Shown: one piece after another, positions 24,062 through 34,660 of the stretch | Numbering within the stretch: the stretch's first letter is position 1 | Layout of the letters: each line of letters begins with the position of its first letter | Assembly (NCBI GenBank): GCA_037179515.1 | Contig: JAXCGZ010007617.1 | Coordinates: forward strand, 41,001-105,000 | Length of the DNA stretch: 64,000 bases | Direction: 5' to 3' | From: Halocaridina rubra | Taxonomy: Eukaryota; Arthropoda; Malacostraca; Decapoda; Atyidae | The notes under the pieces: generated by a model | The model's database searches: none | What the model saw: only the letters and a program-made list of their open reading frames with translations | Told to the model about the DNA's origin: nothing | Made by a program: the position numbers and the translations under genes

Positions 24062-26953
24062 TTATGGGAAAGAGCCCAAAGCTCGTATCTTCCTGTTTTC
24101 TACATAGTGATACTTATCATACTTGTCCTTGAAACTATGGATTGAGATAGCATTAACTACCTCCTCGCTTAGCCAATTCCAATTATCAACTACTCTTACA
24201 TTGAAAAAGTATTTCCTTACATCCTGCAAAGAAGTTTTCTTACGAAGCTTCAAACTATGACCTCTAGTTCTAGAGCCAGCCATATCAAAATATCAATCCC
24301 TATCCACTCTATCATAACCATGAAGGAATTTAAAGACTGTCACCATATCCCCCCTCACTCTTCTAGCTTCGAGGGATGGTAAGTCTAATTCCCTCAGCCT
24401 CTCATCATAACTGAGATTGCGTATTTCTCGCACCAGTTTCATGGCATGTCTTTGAACTTTTTCAAGCTTAGCTATGTGCTTTTTCAAGTGCGGATTCCAA
24501 AAGGGGGCTGCATATTCGAGTTTTGGCCTCACATAGGTTACATAAATATTTCTGAACATTTCCTTGTCCATGTGCCTGAAGGCTACCCTTACATTTGATA
24601 AGAATGCATATGCTGCCCTTACTATGCCATTTATATGTATTTCTGGAGACAAATCTGCCAGTATGTTTACTCCTAGATCTCTCTCATTTTCTGTCTCTTG
24701 AAGTTGTACTCCAGCCACCGAGTAGTCAAGCTTGGGCCTTCTTGCACTTGTACCCATTCTCATTACCTTACATTTTGAAGTATTGAATTTCATTAGCCAC
24801 TTTTCTGACCATTCATGCAGATTATTTAGATCCTCCTGAAGTTCTCTACCATTGTTCTCGTTTTTTACTTTCTTCACAATCTTTGCATCATCTGCAAACA
24901 TATTCATGAATGAATTTACAGACTCTGGTAGGTCATTTACATATACAAGGAACAAAAGTGGCCCTAAAACTGAACCCTGTGGAACTCCACTACTAACTCT
25001 TCTTCATTCAGACACTGAGTGTCTTACTATAACCCTCTGTTCCCTTCCTTCTAAGTAAGTTTTTATCCATTCCAAAACATTTCCACCTATTCTAGCCATT
25101 GATTGCAGCTTCCTAATAAGTCTCCCATGTGGAACAGTGTGAAACGCTTTCTGGAAGTCTAGGAATATGCAATCTGCCCAGCCCTCTCTTTCCTGTAAGA
25201 TTTGGCTTACCTCATCATAAAATTCTAATAATTTTGTTACTGTTGATCTACCTTCTCTGAAGCCATGTTGCCTCACTGACAAAAAGTTGAAGGATTCCAA
25301 GTGAAGAGAGATATGTTTCCTTAGTAGTTTCTCCATAACTTTGCAAACTATGCTGGTCAAGGAAACTGGTCTATAGTTCAGAGCCGTATCCCTCCTTCCC
25401 TTTTTGAAGATAGGTATCACATTTGCTTGTTTCCAGCATCTTGGAATCTCCCCCAGCTCCAGTGACTCCTTAAATATGATACTTAGTGCCACTGATATTG
25501 TGTTTGCGCATTTTTTAAGCACATGAGGGGATATGTCATCAGGACCTGTAGCTTTATGAACATCTAAATCTATCAAAGCTTTGCATACCTCTGTGGCTGT
25601 AAGGTTGATGTTGTCTAATACCGGCCCTTGAGCTTCTATCACTGCAATCTGAGGGGGTGGGGTATTTTCTACTGTAAATACTGACTGAAACTCCTTGATC
25701 AATTCTTTGCAGATCTCTTCATCCGTCTCAGTGATGCTTCCATCCGCTCTCTTTAGCCTTAAAACCTGTTCTTTTACCTTCAGTTTTCCTCTGATAAAGC
25801 TGTGGAAAAGCTTGGGATTTTCTTTAGCCTTCCTGGTGATGTCCCTCTCATAATCTCTCTCTGCCTCTCTCCTTTTACTTAGGTAGTCATTTCTTGCTCT
25901 TTTGTAGGTTTGCCAGGCATTTATGTTTTTTCTCCTCCTATACCTTTTCCAGCATTTGTCTCTCCACTCCTTAGCTCTTTTACACCCATTATCGAACCAT
26001 TTCTCTCTGGCATGAATTACACCTACTTTGGTGACAGGTATGCAGCAATCTACTATCTTCCCATATTTCTCACAAAAGATGTCATACATCTCTTGTACAG
26101 ATTTGTTGTAAAATAAGGTTCTCCAGTCAATAACTGCAAAAAGCTCATTCATTTTGATGTAATCTCCTTTCGGATAGTTCCTCCTCATGTCCTCAGTGCC
26201 TCTACTCTCAGGAAGAATATCTTCAATGATATACTCCATCAACAACACACAGTGGTCACTCTCTCCAATTGGTGGTTCATACTCAATATTTTCAATATCC
26301 AACACATTATCTGTGAACACTAGATCAAGTAGTGATGGCTCATCCCCACCCCTGGCCCTTGTTGGTTCCATTACATGTTGGTGTAGGAAATTCCCTTGTA
26401 CGCAATCTAGGAATCTTGCCCCGAATGAGTCCTCTCCACTGTGTGGGTCAAGATTTATCCAATCTATCTCTTTATGATTAAAGTCTCCCATAATCAAAAT
26501 CCTACATTTTTTTTCCCGTGCCATGTTAACAACTTAGTTTATGACTTCAATAGTACCTATATGACTTTCCTCATAAACTTCAAGCCTATTTTGGTTCCTT
26601 GGTGGGTTGTATACAACAGTTATTATAATGCTCTCTGACCCAGTATTTATGCGAGCAACAAGAAATTCCTTGAACTCACTTTCTATAGCCAAGTTTATTT
26701 CTTCGACTTGAATCCTTTCACTTATGAGCAGTGCTATCCCTCCACCAGTCCTCTCAGATCTTTCAACGCTTAGTATTCTGAAGCCCATAGGAAAAACTGT
26801 GACTCTGTTTATGTCCTCACTCAACTTAGTCTCTGTAATTGCTACTATATCTGCCTTACTGTTGTGAATCCTATCTTTTAATTCTACTGCTTTACCAGCT
26901 AATCCATCAGCATTTGTGTATAACAATCTTAATAAGGCCCCATCCCCTGATCT
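24062..26953 (-). pseudogene. LINE ORF2 of copy C (endonuclease plus reverse transcriptase)
   Basis: Domains in order: apurinic-type endonuclease (LYTNADGLAGK at the start, AITETKLS, ILIMGDFNHKEIDW, ESDHCVLLMEY), linker, RT (NYRPVSLTSIVCKVMEKLL, CIFLDFQKAFHTVPHGRL, FADDAKIVKKV) and the C-terminal region (YVRPKLEYAAPFWNPHLKK). It is broken by a TAA in the endonuclease (near 26,533, VIN-stop-VVN), a Trp-to-stop after HSVSE (near 25,004) and a stop after DRD (near 24,293). The longest open part is 25,004-26,524 (506 residues). The reading frame starts upstream of LYTN without an obvious ATG. The enzyme would nick target DNA and copy the LINE RNA. Confidence 0.88.
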
Positions 26954-28012
26954 TCTGTCATTATCTTCTTTATCTCCCCTTTGTCTGGAAGAACTCTGTA
27001 ATGAAAATTTTTCTTCTCTTCTTCATTTCTTTCCTCATTTAACCTTCTTGCCTCTTGCAAAAAGTTTTTGATCTTTCCCATCTCTTTCTGTGTTCTGGAT
27101 CGTCTAAGGAACACTTCTTTGAATTCTTGAAGGTCTTTTAGACTTTTTTTTCTCAACAATATGTCCCTACATGTTTCCCCTCTCTCAAAGGTTACTTTTG
27201 TTGGTCTCGGCTTTCCTTCCCTCGAATATTTAGCTAGTTGGTGTATGTTTACAATATCCTCAGGACCACATACTACTCCAAGCTTTCTTAACAGGTCTAC
27301 AACCCTAGCTTTATTTTCTTCAAGTCTCCCCTGTCATGTTGGCTCCTGGGACTCGCTTATGCCTGAGATTACCACTGTCTTCTCCTTATCAAGTGCCTTT
27401 CTGATGAGAGGGTTTGCCCTTTCCATCACAACGTCTTTCATTTTTTCGATTACTGTCTCTTTATAGTCAACTGTTTGTATGTTTTCCAGTGCCACCACCT
27501 TTACAGCCTCTTTTACTGCCACATTCCCCTTTAGTGCATCAGCAAAGGAAGTTTTAATGGAATCATTTTCCATATTCAGCTCCTGGAACTCTTTTCTGAA
27601 CTGTTCAATGTTTTCCTTAATCTGGACATTCCAAGCAGCAATCTCGTCTCTCTCAGAAGAGAGCAGTGAACTAACATCTAATTCCTTTAGGTTGTCATTC
27701 AGCTGTTTGTTTTTATCTTCTTGTTTAGAAATTCTAGATTCTAGTTGACTCTTTTCCCCTTCCAGCTTCTTTATTCTTTTTTCTAGTTCCTTTCTCTCCT
27801 GCCCTTGTGATTTATTTGCTTCCTCCAAATATCTTATTTGCTCTCTGAGTGTTTCATTCTCTTTCCTTTCTCCATCCATATTCCAAATTTTATCATCAAG
27901 GCTTATAACCATTTCCTCTAAATTCTTGATTTTCTGTTTAAGTCTCCTAATGGCTACCCCTCCTACCGACCCATGGATGGGAGAGGTTTGGGACAGAGAT
28001 AGCGTTATTTTT
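26929..28012 (-). pseudogene. LINE ORF1 of copy C (coiled-coil nucleic-acid-binding type protein)
   Basis: A heptad-rich coiled coil (LREQIRYLEEANKSQGQE, RISKQEDKNKQLNDNLKEL) is followed by ALDKEKTVVISGISESQEP and, after a stop near 27,334, by VNIHQL and SREGKPRPTKVTFER. The last part resembles the RNA-recognition and C-terminal region of LINE ORF1 proteins. It ends DKGEIKKIMTEDQGMGPY and a stop. The start codon seen in LINE E2 (MTPSLSQTSPIHGS, 48,010) is ATA here, so the start is lost as well. The role would be binding LINE RNA in the RNP. Function is inferred from coiled coil and position. Confidence 0.8.
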
Positions 28013-28930
28013 ATGTTCTCCCTCTCACAGAATATAGACAGAAGACGAGAAAGAGGAAAAAAAAAGAGAAAAACTTTTAATTAATCTTCACACCGAATTT
28101 TTATATCTCCATATAAGTGCTATTTAGTGACTCAGTTTATCTCTTTTCTGGTAACACACATCTTAACTTAAAAACTTGACCATGGTAATTTAAGGATAAA
28201 AAGAAAAAGAAAAAAATGCAACAAAACAAAAGTCAAACCTGAAGGAAAAATTCGAACCTGTGTCTGAGGTGGCACCCACCTGTTTCTGCTATATATTCTT
28301 CCTAACTGATAAACTCACTTGCTAACCAAGATATGTTATCACAGGATTAGACTTTACATTTAACTCAATATATATGCAAAATAAAAAAAAAATAGTAAAA
28401 GAGAAAGCTAAAAGAAAAGCAAAAAAAGAAAATGAAGAAAATAAGACAGCTGTACTACTTGGCAACTTAACTCAGTACTGTTGACAGGTGGATATTTTTT
28501 TTTTTTTACTTATTCAATTATTTCGTGTATCAAACTAACTAACAAGTTAATATAAATGGGAAGGATACTGATTTTAACAATATATGGAACCACAGGATCA
28601 GGTAAACGGCTTAAGAGCTTTCCACATTTTACACAAAAAATTAGGTAATGTGATGTGATGGCTTCACCTCTGGCAACTCTTCTAAATTTCCTTCAAGGCA
28701 GAACTGGACGGCAGCTGCTCTCTCCCCTCACGAAAAATGTTCTCAATTTTTTTCCTTTAATATTTTGGACAGTCTCGTCATACAACAAATATAAGTTTTG
28801 TACTCACAATACTCTGCAGGATTTCAGATTTATGGAAGTTATGGTAAAGTTTTCCACTAAGCAATTTAGTCACTCGAAACACAAGTAAAAATTTAAGAGG
28901 AGCAGTTCCGTGTGTCACTGAACGCGCGGT
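28013..28930 (-). other. 5' untranslated region of LINE C
   Basis: About 920 bp matching 48,011-48,924 of LINE E2, including poly(A)-rich patches and the shared GGCACCCACCTGTTTCTGC block. It has no ORF of its own that I support. An internal promoter is expected in this region, but I cannot point to it. Confidence 0.7.
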
Positions 28931-28938
28931 GTGTTGTG

Positions 28939-28958
28939 TGTGTATGTATGTATGTATG

Positions 28959-29055
<97 letters not shown>
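28939..29055. repeat. (TGTA)n then (TA)n microsatellite, left border of the satellite array
   Basis: TGTATGTA repeats run into an uninterrupted TA tract (28,963-29,055). It directly joins the first satellite unit at 29,056. Confidence 0.97.
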
Positions 29056-29057
<2 letters not shown>

Positions 29058-29370
29058 AATAAGCACATTACATATGTGAAAACATGAATAATTTTTTTAC
29101 CCCGACCAGGACTCGAACCTAGGACTTATGATTACTAAGTCAAGGCGCTACCACTACACCACAGAAGGTTAAAAGGAATCCAACCTTATAGCTTATATCT
29201 GCTATACTTAGGAATGAACGCATTCTAACTGAATGCCACTATGTTCATATTACAGATTCCCCAACCTCACTCGTGGCTTCATTTTAGCATTTAATTCAAT
29301 TCCCAATCTCATTCGGGCATGAAATATCAAATAAGCACATTACATATGTGAAAACATGAATAATTTTTTT

Positions 29371-29440
29371 ACCCCGACCGGGACTCGAACCTAGGACTTA
29401 TGATTACTAAGTCAAGGCGCTACCACTACACCACAGAAGG
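29371..29440 (-). other. Representative tRNA-like block, left arm (one of 14 uninterrupted)
   Basis: On the minus strand: CCTTCTG, then D-arm-like GTGT-AGTGGTA-GCGC (G-C/T-G pairing, GG in the loop), then TTAGTAA at the anticodon-loop position, then B box GGTTCGAGTCC and CCCGGTCGGGGT. By position the anticodon would be AGT, but the stem around it does not pair. The best local hairpin is instead GACTTA-GTAATCA-TAAGTC. The acceptor arms pair poorly. I therefore read it as tRNA-derived, with an intact pol III-type internal promoter but probably not a working tRNA. A TTTT run about 20 bp downstream (CATGTTTTC) could end a short pol III transcript. Confidence 0.75.
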
Positions 29441-32400
29441 TTAAAAGGAATCCAACCTTATAGCTTATATCTGCTATACTTAGGAATGAACGCATTCTAA
29501 CTGAATGCCACTATGTTCATATTACAGATTCCCCCACCTCACTCGTGGCTTCATTTTAGCATTCAATTCAATTCCCAATCTCATTCGGGCATGAAATATC
29601 AAATAAGCACATTACATATGTGAAAACATGAATAATTTTTGTTACCCCGACCGGGACTCGAACCTAGGACTTATGATTACTAAGTCAAGGCGCTACCACT
29701 ACACCACAGAAGGTTAAAAGGAATCCAACCTTATAGCTTATATCTGCTATACTTAAGAATGAACGCATTCTAACTGAATGCCACTATGTTCATATTACAG
29801 ATTCCCCAACCTCACTCGTGGCTTCATTTTAGCATTTAATTCAATTCCCAATCTCATTCGGGCATTAAATATCAAATAAGCACATTACATATGTGAAAAC
29901 GTGAATAATTTTTTTACCCCGACCGGGACTCGAACCTAGGACTTATGATCAATAAGTCAAGGCGCTACCACTACACCACAGAAGGTTAAAAGGAATCCAA
30001 CCTTATAGCTTATATCTGCTATACTTAGGAATGAACGCATTCTAACTGAATGCCACTATATTCATATTACAGATTCCCCAACCTCACTCGTGGCTTCATT
30101 TTAGCATTTAATTCAATTCCCAATCTCATTCGGGCATGAAATATCAAATAAGCACATTACATATGTGAAAACATGAATAATTTTTTTTTTTTTTACCCCG
30201 ACCGGGACACGAACCTAGGACTTATGATTACTAAGTCAAGGCGCTACCACTACACCACAGAAGGTTAAAAGGAATCCAACCTTATAGCTTATATCTGCTA
30301 TACTTAGGAATGAACGCATTCTAACTGAATGCCACTATGTTCATATTACAGATTCCCCAACCTCACTCGTGGCTTCATTTTAGCATTTAATTCAATTCCC
30401 AATCTCATTCGGGCATGAAATATCAAATAAGCACATTACATATGTGAAAACATGAATAATTTTTTTACCCCGACCGGGACTCGAACCTAGGACTTATGAT
30501 TACTAAGTCAAGGCGCTACCACTACACCACAGAAGGTTAAAAGGAATCCAACCTTATAGCTTATATCTGCTATACTTAGGAATGAACGCATTCTAACTGA
30601 ATGCCACTATGTTCATATTACAGATTCCCCAACCTCACTCGTGGCTTCATTTTAGCATTTAATTCAATTCCCAATCTCATTCGGGCATGAAATATCAAAT
30701 AAGCACATTACATATGTGAAAACATGAATAATTTTTTTACCCCGACCGGGACTCGAACCTAGGACTTATGATCAATAAGTCAAGGCGCTACCACTACACC
30801 ACAGAAGGTTAAAAGGAATCCAACCTTATAGCTTATATCTGCTATACTTAGGAATGAACGCATTCTAACTGAATGCCACTATATTCATATTACAGATTCC
30901 CAAACCTCACTCGTGGCTTCATTTTAGCATTTAATTCAATTCCCAATCTCATTCGGGCATGAAATATCAAATAAGCACATTACATATGTGAAAACATGAA
31001 TAATTTTTTTTTGTTTTACCCCGACCGGGACTCGAACCTAGGACTTATGATTACTAAGTCAAGGCGCTACCACTACACCACAGAAGGTTAAAAGGAATCC
31101 AACCTTATAGCTTATATCTGCTATACTTAGGAATGAACGCATTCTAACTGAATGCCACTATGTTCATATTACAGATTCCCCAACCTCACTCGTGGCTTCA
31201 TTTTAGCATTTAATTCAATTCCCAATCTCATTCGGGCATGAAATATCAAATAAGCACATTACATATGTGAAAACATGAATAATTTTTTTACCCCGACCGG
31301 GACTCGAACCTAGGACTTATGATTACTAAGTCAAGGCGCTACCACTACACCACAGAAGGTTAAAAGGAATCCAGCCTTATAGCTTATATCTGCTATACTT
31401 ACGAATGAACGCATTCTAACTGAATGCGACTATGTTCATATTACAGATTCCCCAACCTCACTCGTGGCTTCATTTTAGCATTTAATTCAATTCCCAATCT
31501 CATTCGGGCATGAAATATCAAATAAGCACATTACATATGTGAAAACATGAATAATTTTTTAACCCCGACCGGGACTCGAACCTAGGACTTATGATTATTA
31601 AGTCAAGGCGCTACCACTACACCACAGAAGGTTAAAAGGAATCCAACCTTATAGCTTATATCTGCTATACTTTCGAATGAACGCATTCTAACTGAATGCC
31701 ACTATGTTCATATTACAGATTCCCCAACCTCACTCGTGGCTTCATTTTAGCATTTAATTCAATTCCCAATCTCATTCGGGCATGAAATATCAAATAAGCA
31801 CATTACATATGTGAAAACATGAATAATTTTTTTACCCCGACCGGGACTCGAACCTAGGACTTATGATTACTAAGTCAAGGCGCTACCACTACACCACAGA
31901 AGGTTAAAAGGAATCCAACCTTATAGCTTATATCTGCTATACTTAGGAATGAACGCATTCTAACTGAATGCCACTATGTTCATATTACAGATTCCCCAAC
32001 CTCACTCGTGGCTTCATTTTAGCATTTAATTCAATTCCCAATCTCATTCGGGCATGAAATATCAAATAAGCACATTACATATGTCAAAACATGAATAATT
32101 TTTTTATTTACCCCGACCGGGACTCGAACCTAGGACTTATGATTACTAAGTCAAGGCGCTACCACTACACCACAGAAGGTTAAAAGGAATCCAACCTTAT
32201 AGCTTATATCTGCTATACTTAGGAATGAACGCATTCTAACTGAATGCCACTATGTTCATATTACAGATTCCCCAACCTCACTCGTGGCTTCATTTTAGCA
32301 TTTAATTCAATTCCCAATCTCATTCGGGCATGAAATATCAAATAAGCACATTACATATGTGAAAACATGAATAATTTTTTTTTACCCCGACCGGGACTCG

Positions 32401-32443
32401 AACCTAGGATTTATGATTACTAAGTCAAGGCGCTACCACTACA

Positions 32444-33742
32444 TATCTCTCTTCACTTGGAATCCTTCAACTTTTTGTCAGTGAGGCAACATGGCTTCAG
32501 AGAAGGAAGATCAACAGTAACAAACTTATTAGAATTTTATGATGAGGTAAGCCAATTCTTACAGGAAAGAGAGGGCTGGGCAGATTGCATATTCCTAGAC
32601 TTTCAGAAAGCGTTTGACACTGTTCCACATGGGAGACTTATTAGGAAGCTACAATCAATGGCTAGAATAGGTGGAAATGTCTTGGAATGGATAAAAACTT
32701 ACTTAGAATGAAGGGAACAGAGGGTTAGAGTAAGACACTCAGTGTCTGAATGGAGAAGAGTTAGTAGTGGAGTTCCACAGGGTTCAGTTTTAGGGCCACT
32801 TTTGTTCCTTGTATATGTAAATGACCTTCCAGAGTCTGTAAATTCATTCATGAATATGTTTGCAGATGATGCAAAGATTGTGAAGAAAGTAAAAAACGAG
32901 AACAATGGTAGAGAACTTCAGGAGGATCTAAATAATCTGCATGAGTGGTCAGAAAAGTGGCTAATGAAATTCAATACCTCAAAATGTAAGGTAATGAGAA
33001 TGGGTACAAGTGCAAGAAGGCCCAAGCTTGACTACTCGGTGGCTGGAGTACAACTTCAAGAGACAGAAAATGAGAGAGATCTAGGAGTAAACATACTGGC
33101 AGATTTGTCTCCAGAAATACATATAAATGGCGTAGTAAGGGCAGCATATGCATTCTTATCAAATGTAAGGGTAGCCTTCAGGCACATGGACAAGGAAATG
33201 TTCAGAAATATTTATGTAACCTATGTGAGGCCAAAACTCGAATATGCAGCCCCCTTTTGGAATCCGCACTTGAAAAAGCACATAGCTAAGCTTGAAAAAG
33301 TTCAAAGACATGCCACGAAACTGGTGCCAGAAATACGCAATCTCGGTTATGATGAGAGGCTGAGGGAATTAGACTTGCCATCACTCGAAGCTAGAAGAGT
33401 AAGGGGGGATATGGTGACAGTCTTTAAATTCCTTCATGGTTATGATAGAGTGGATAGGGATCGATATTTCGATATGGCTGGCTCTAGAACTAGAGGTCAT
33501 AGTTTGAAGCTTCGTAAGAAAACTTGTTTGCAGGATGTAAGGAAATACTTTTTCAGTGTAAGAGTAGTTGATAATTGGAATTCGCTAAGCGAGGAGGTAG
33601 TTAATGCTATCTCAATCCATAGTTTTAAGGACTGGTACGATACGTATCACTAAGTCTAAAAATGGAACCGATCAGGAGACGGGAAGATACGAGCTTTGGG
33701 CTCTTTCCCGTAAACACAATTAGGTAATCACAATTAGGTAAT
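32444..33742 (+). mobile_element. 5'-truncated LINE (copy D-LINE) inserted in a tRNA-like block
   Basis: The 3' half of the CR1/L2-type LINE interrupts satellite unit 13 after CACTACA and ends with two copies of the terminal 14-bp repeat CACAATTAGGTAAT. The satellite then resumes at CACAGAAGG with at most a base or two lost and no clear target duplication. The 5' join shares ACA with the LINE. RT motifs: DCIFLDFQKAFDTVPHGRL (32,457-32,711), then RRVSSGVPQGSVLGPLLFL and FADDAKIVKKV (32,742-33,653, 303 residues ending DWYDTYH). A stop after KTYLE breaks RT. This is the only non-satellite sequence in the array. Confidence 0.93.
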
Positions 33743-34479
33743 CACAGAAGGTTAAAAGGAATCCAACTTTATAGCTTATATCTGCTATACTTAGGAATGA
33801 ACGCATTCTAACTGAATGCCACTATGTTCATATTACAGATTCCCCAACCTCACTCGTGGCTTCATTTTAGCATTTAATTCAATTCCCAATCTCATTCGGG
33901 TATGAAATATCAAATAAGCACATTACATATGTGAAAACATGAATAATTTTTTTACCCCGACCGGGACTCGAACCTAGGACTTATGATTACTAAGTCAAGG
34001 CGCTACCACTACACCACAGAAGGTTAAAAGGAATCCAACCTTATAGCTTATATCTGCTATACTTAGGAATGAGCGCATTCTAACTGAATGCCACTATATT
34101 CATATTACAGATTCCCCAACCTCACTCGTGGCTTCATTTTAGCATTTAATTCAATTCCCAATCTCATTCGGGCATGAAATATCAAATAAGCACATTACAT
34201 ATGTGAAAACATGAATAATTTTTTTACCCCGACCAGGACTCGAACCTTGGACTTATGATTACTAAGTCAAGGCGCTACCACTACACCACAGAAGGTTAAA
34301 AGGAATCCAACCTTATAGCTTATATCTGCTATACTTAGGAATGAACGCATTCTAACTGAATGCCACTATGTTCATATTACAGATTCCCCAACCTCACTCG
34401 TGGCTTCATTTTAGCTTTTAATTCAATTCCCAATCTCATTCGGGCATGAAATATCAAATAAGCACATTGCATATGTGAA

Positions 34480-34660
34480 AACATGAATACTTTTTTTTTT
34501 TTTTTTTTTTTTACCCCGACTGGGACATAGTGGCATTCAGTTAGAATGCGTTCATTCCTAAGTATAGCAGATATAAGCTATAAGGTTGGATTCCTTTTAA
34601 CCTTCTGTGGTGTTTTAGGTCCCGGGCGGGGTAAAAAAAAAAAAAAAAAAAAAAAATATT
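34480..34660. repeat. Inversion centre of the satellite array
   Basis: A left-arm T-run of about 22 and a truncated block (ACCCCGACTGGGAC, to 34,526) meet plus-orientation unit sequence (ATAGTGGCATTCAG). A deleted block (CCTTCTGTGGTGTTTTAGG, 34,603-34,621) and an A-run of about 25 (from 34,633) follow. T-run plus ACCCCG and CGGGGT plus A-run are inverted repeats around a spacer of about 100 bp. Confidence 0.9.

Larger units (their letters stand above)
24031..28930 (-). mobile_element. Near full-length CR1/L2-type LINE (copy C)
   Basis: About 4.9 kb on the minus strand: 5' untranslated region (28,930-28,013), ORF1 (to about 26,930), ORF2 (to about 24,062) and a short 3' end with two 14-bp repeats, ATTACCTAATTGTG on the plus strand (24,031-24,060). 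The 5' border is where similarity to 48,640-48,924 ends in TG-rich sequence. Both ORFs are interrupted. There is no poly(A) tail; the tandem 14-bp terminal repeat replaces it, as in CR1/L2 elements. Confidence 0.85.
29056..34526 (-). repeat. tRNA-like satellite array, left arm (minus orientation)
   Basis: Tandem units of about 272 bp, each with a 70-bp tRNA-like block on the minus strand. Blocks start (plus coordinate of ACCCC) at 29099, 29371, 29644, 29916, 30195, 30467, 30739, 31018, 31290, 31562, 31834, 32110, 32384 (split by a LINE), 33954, 34226 and 34513 (truncated). Between blocks every unit has the same GAATGAACGCATTC and CATTCGGGCATGAAATATC segments. Units differ by few substitutions and by T-run length. 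Spacing shows a three-unit period of 823 bp: blocks 3-6, 4-7, 5-8 and 6-9 are each exactly 823 bp apart, with shared variants such as ATCAATAAG in units 4 and 7. Confidence 0.97.
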
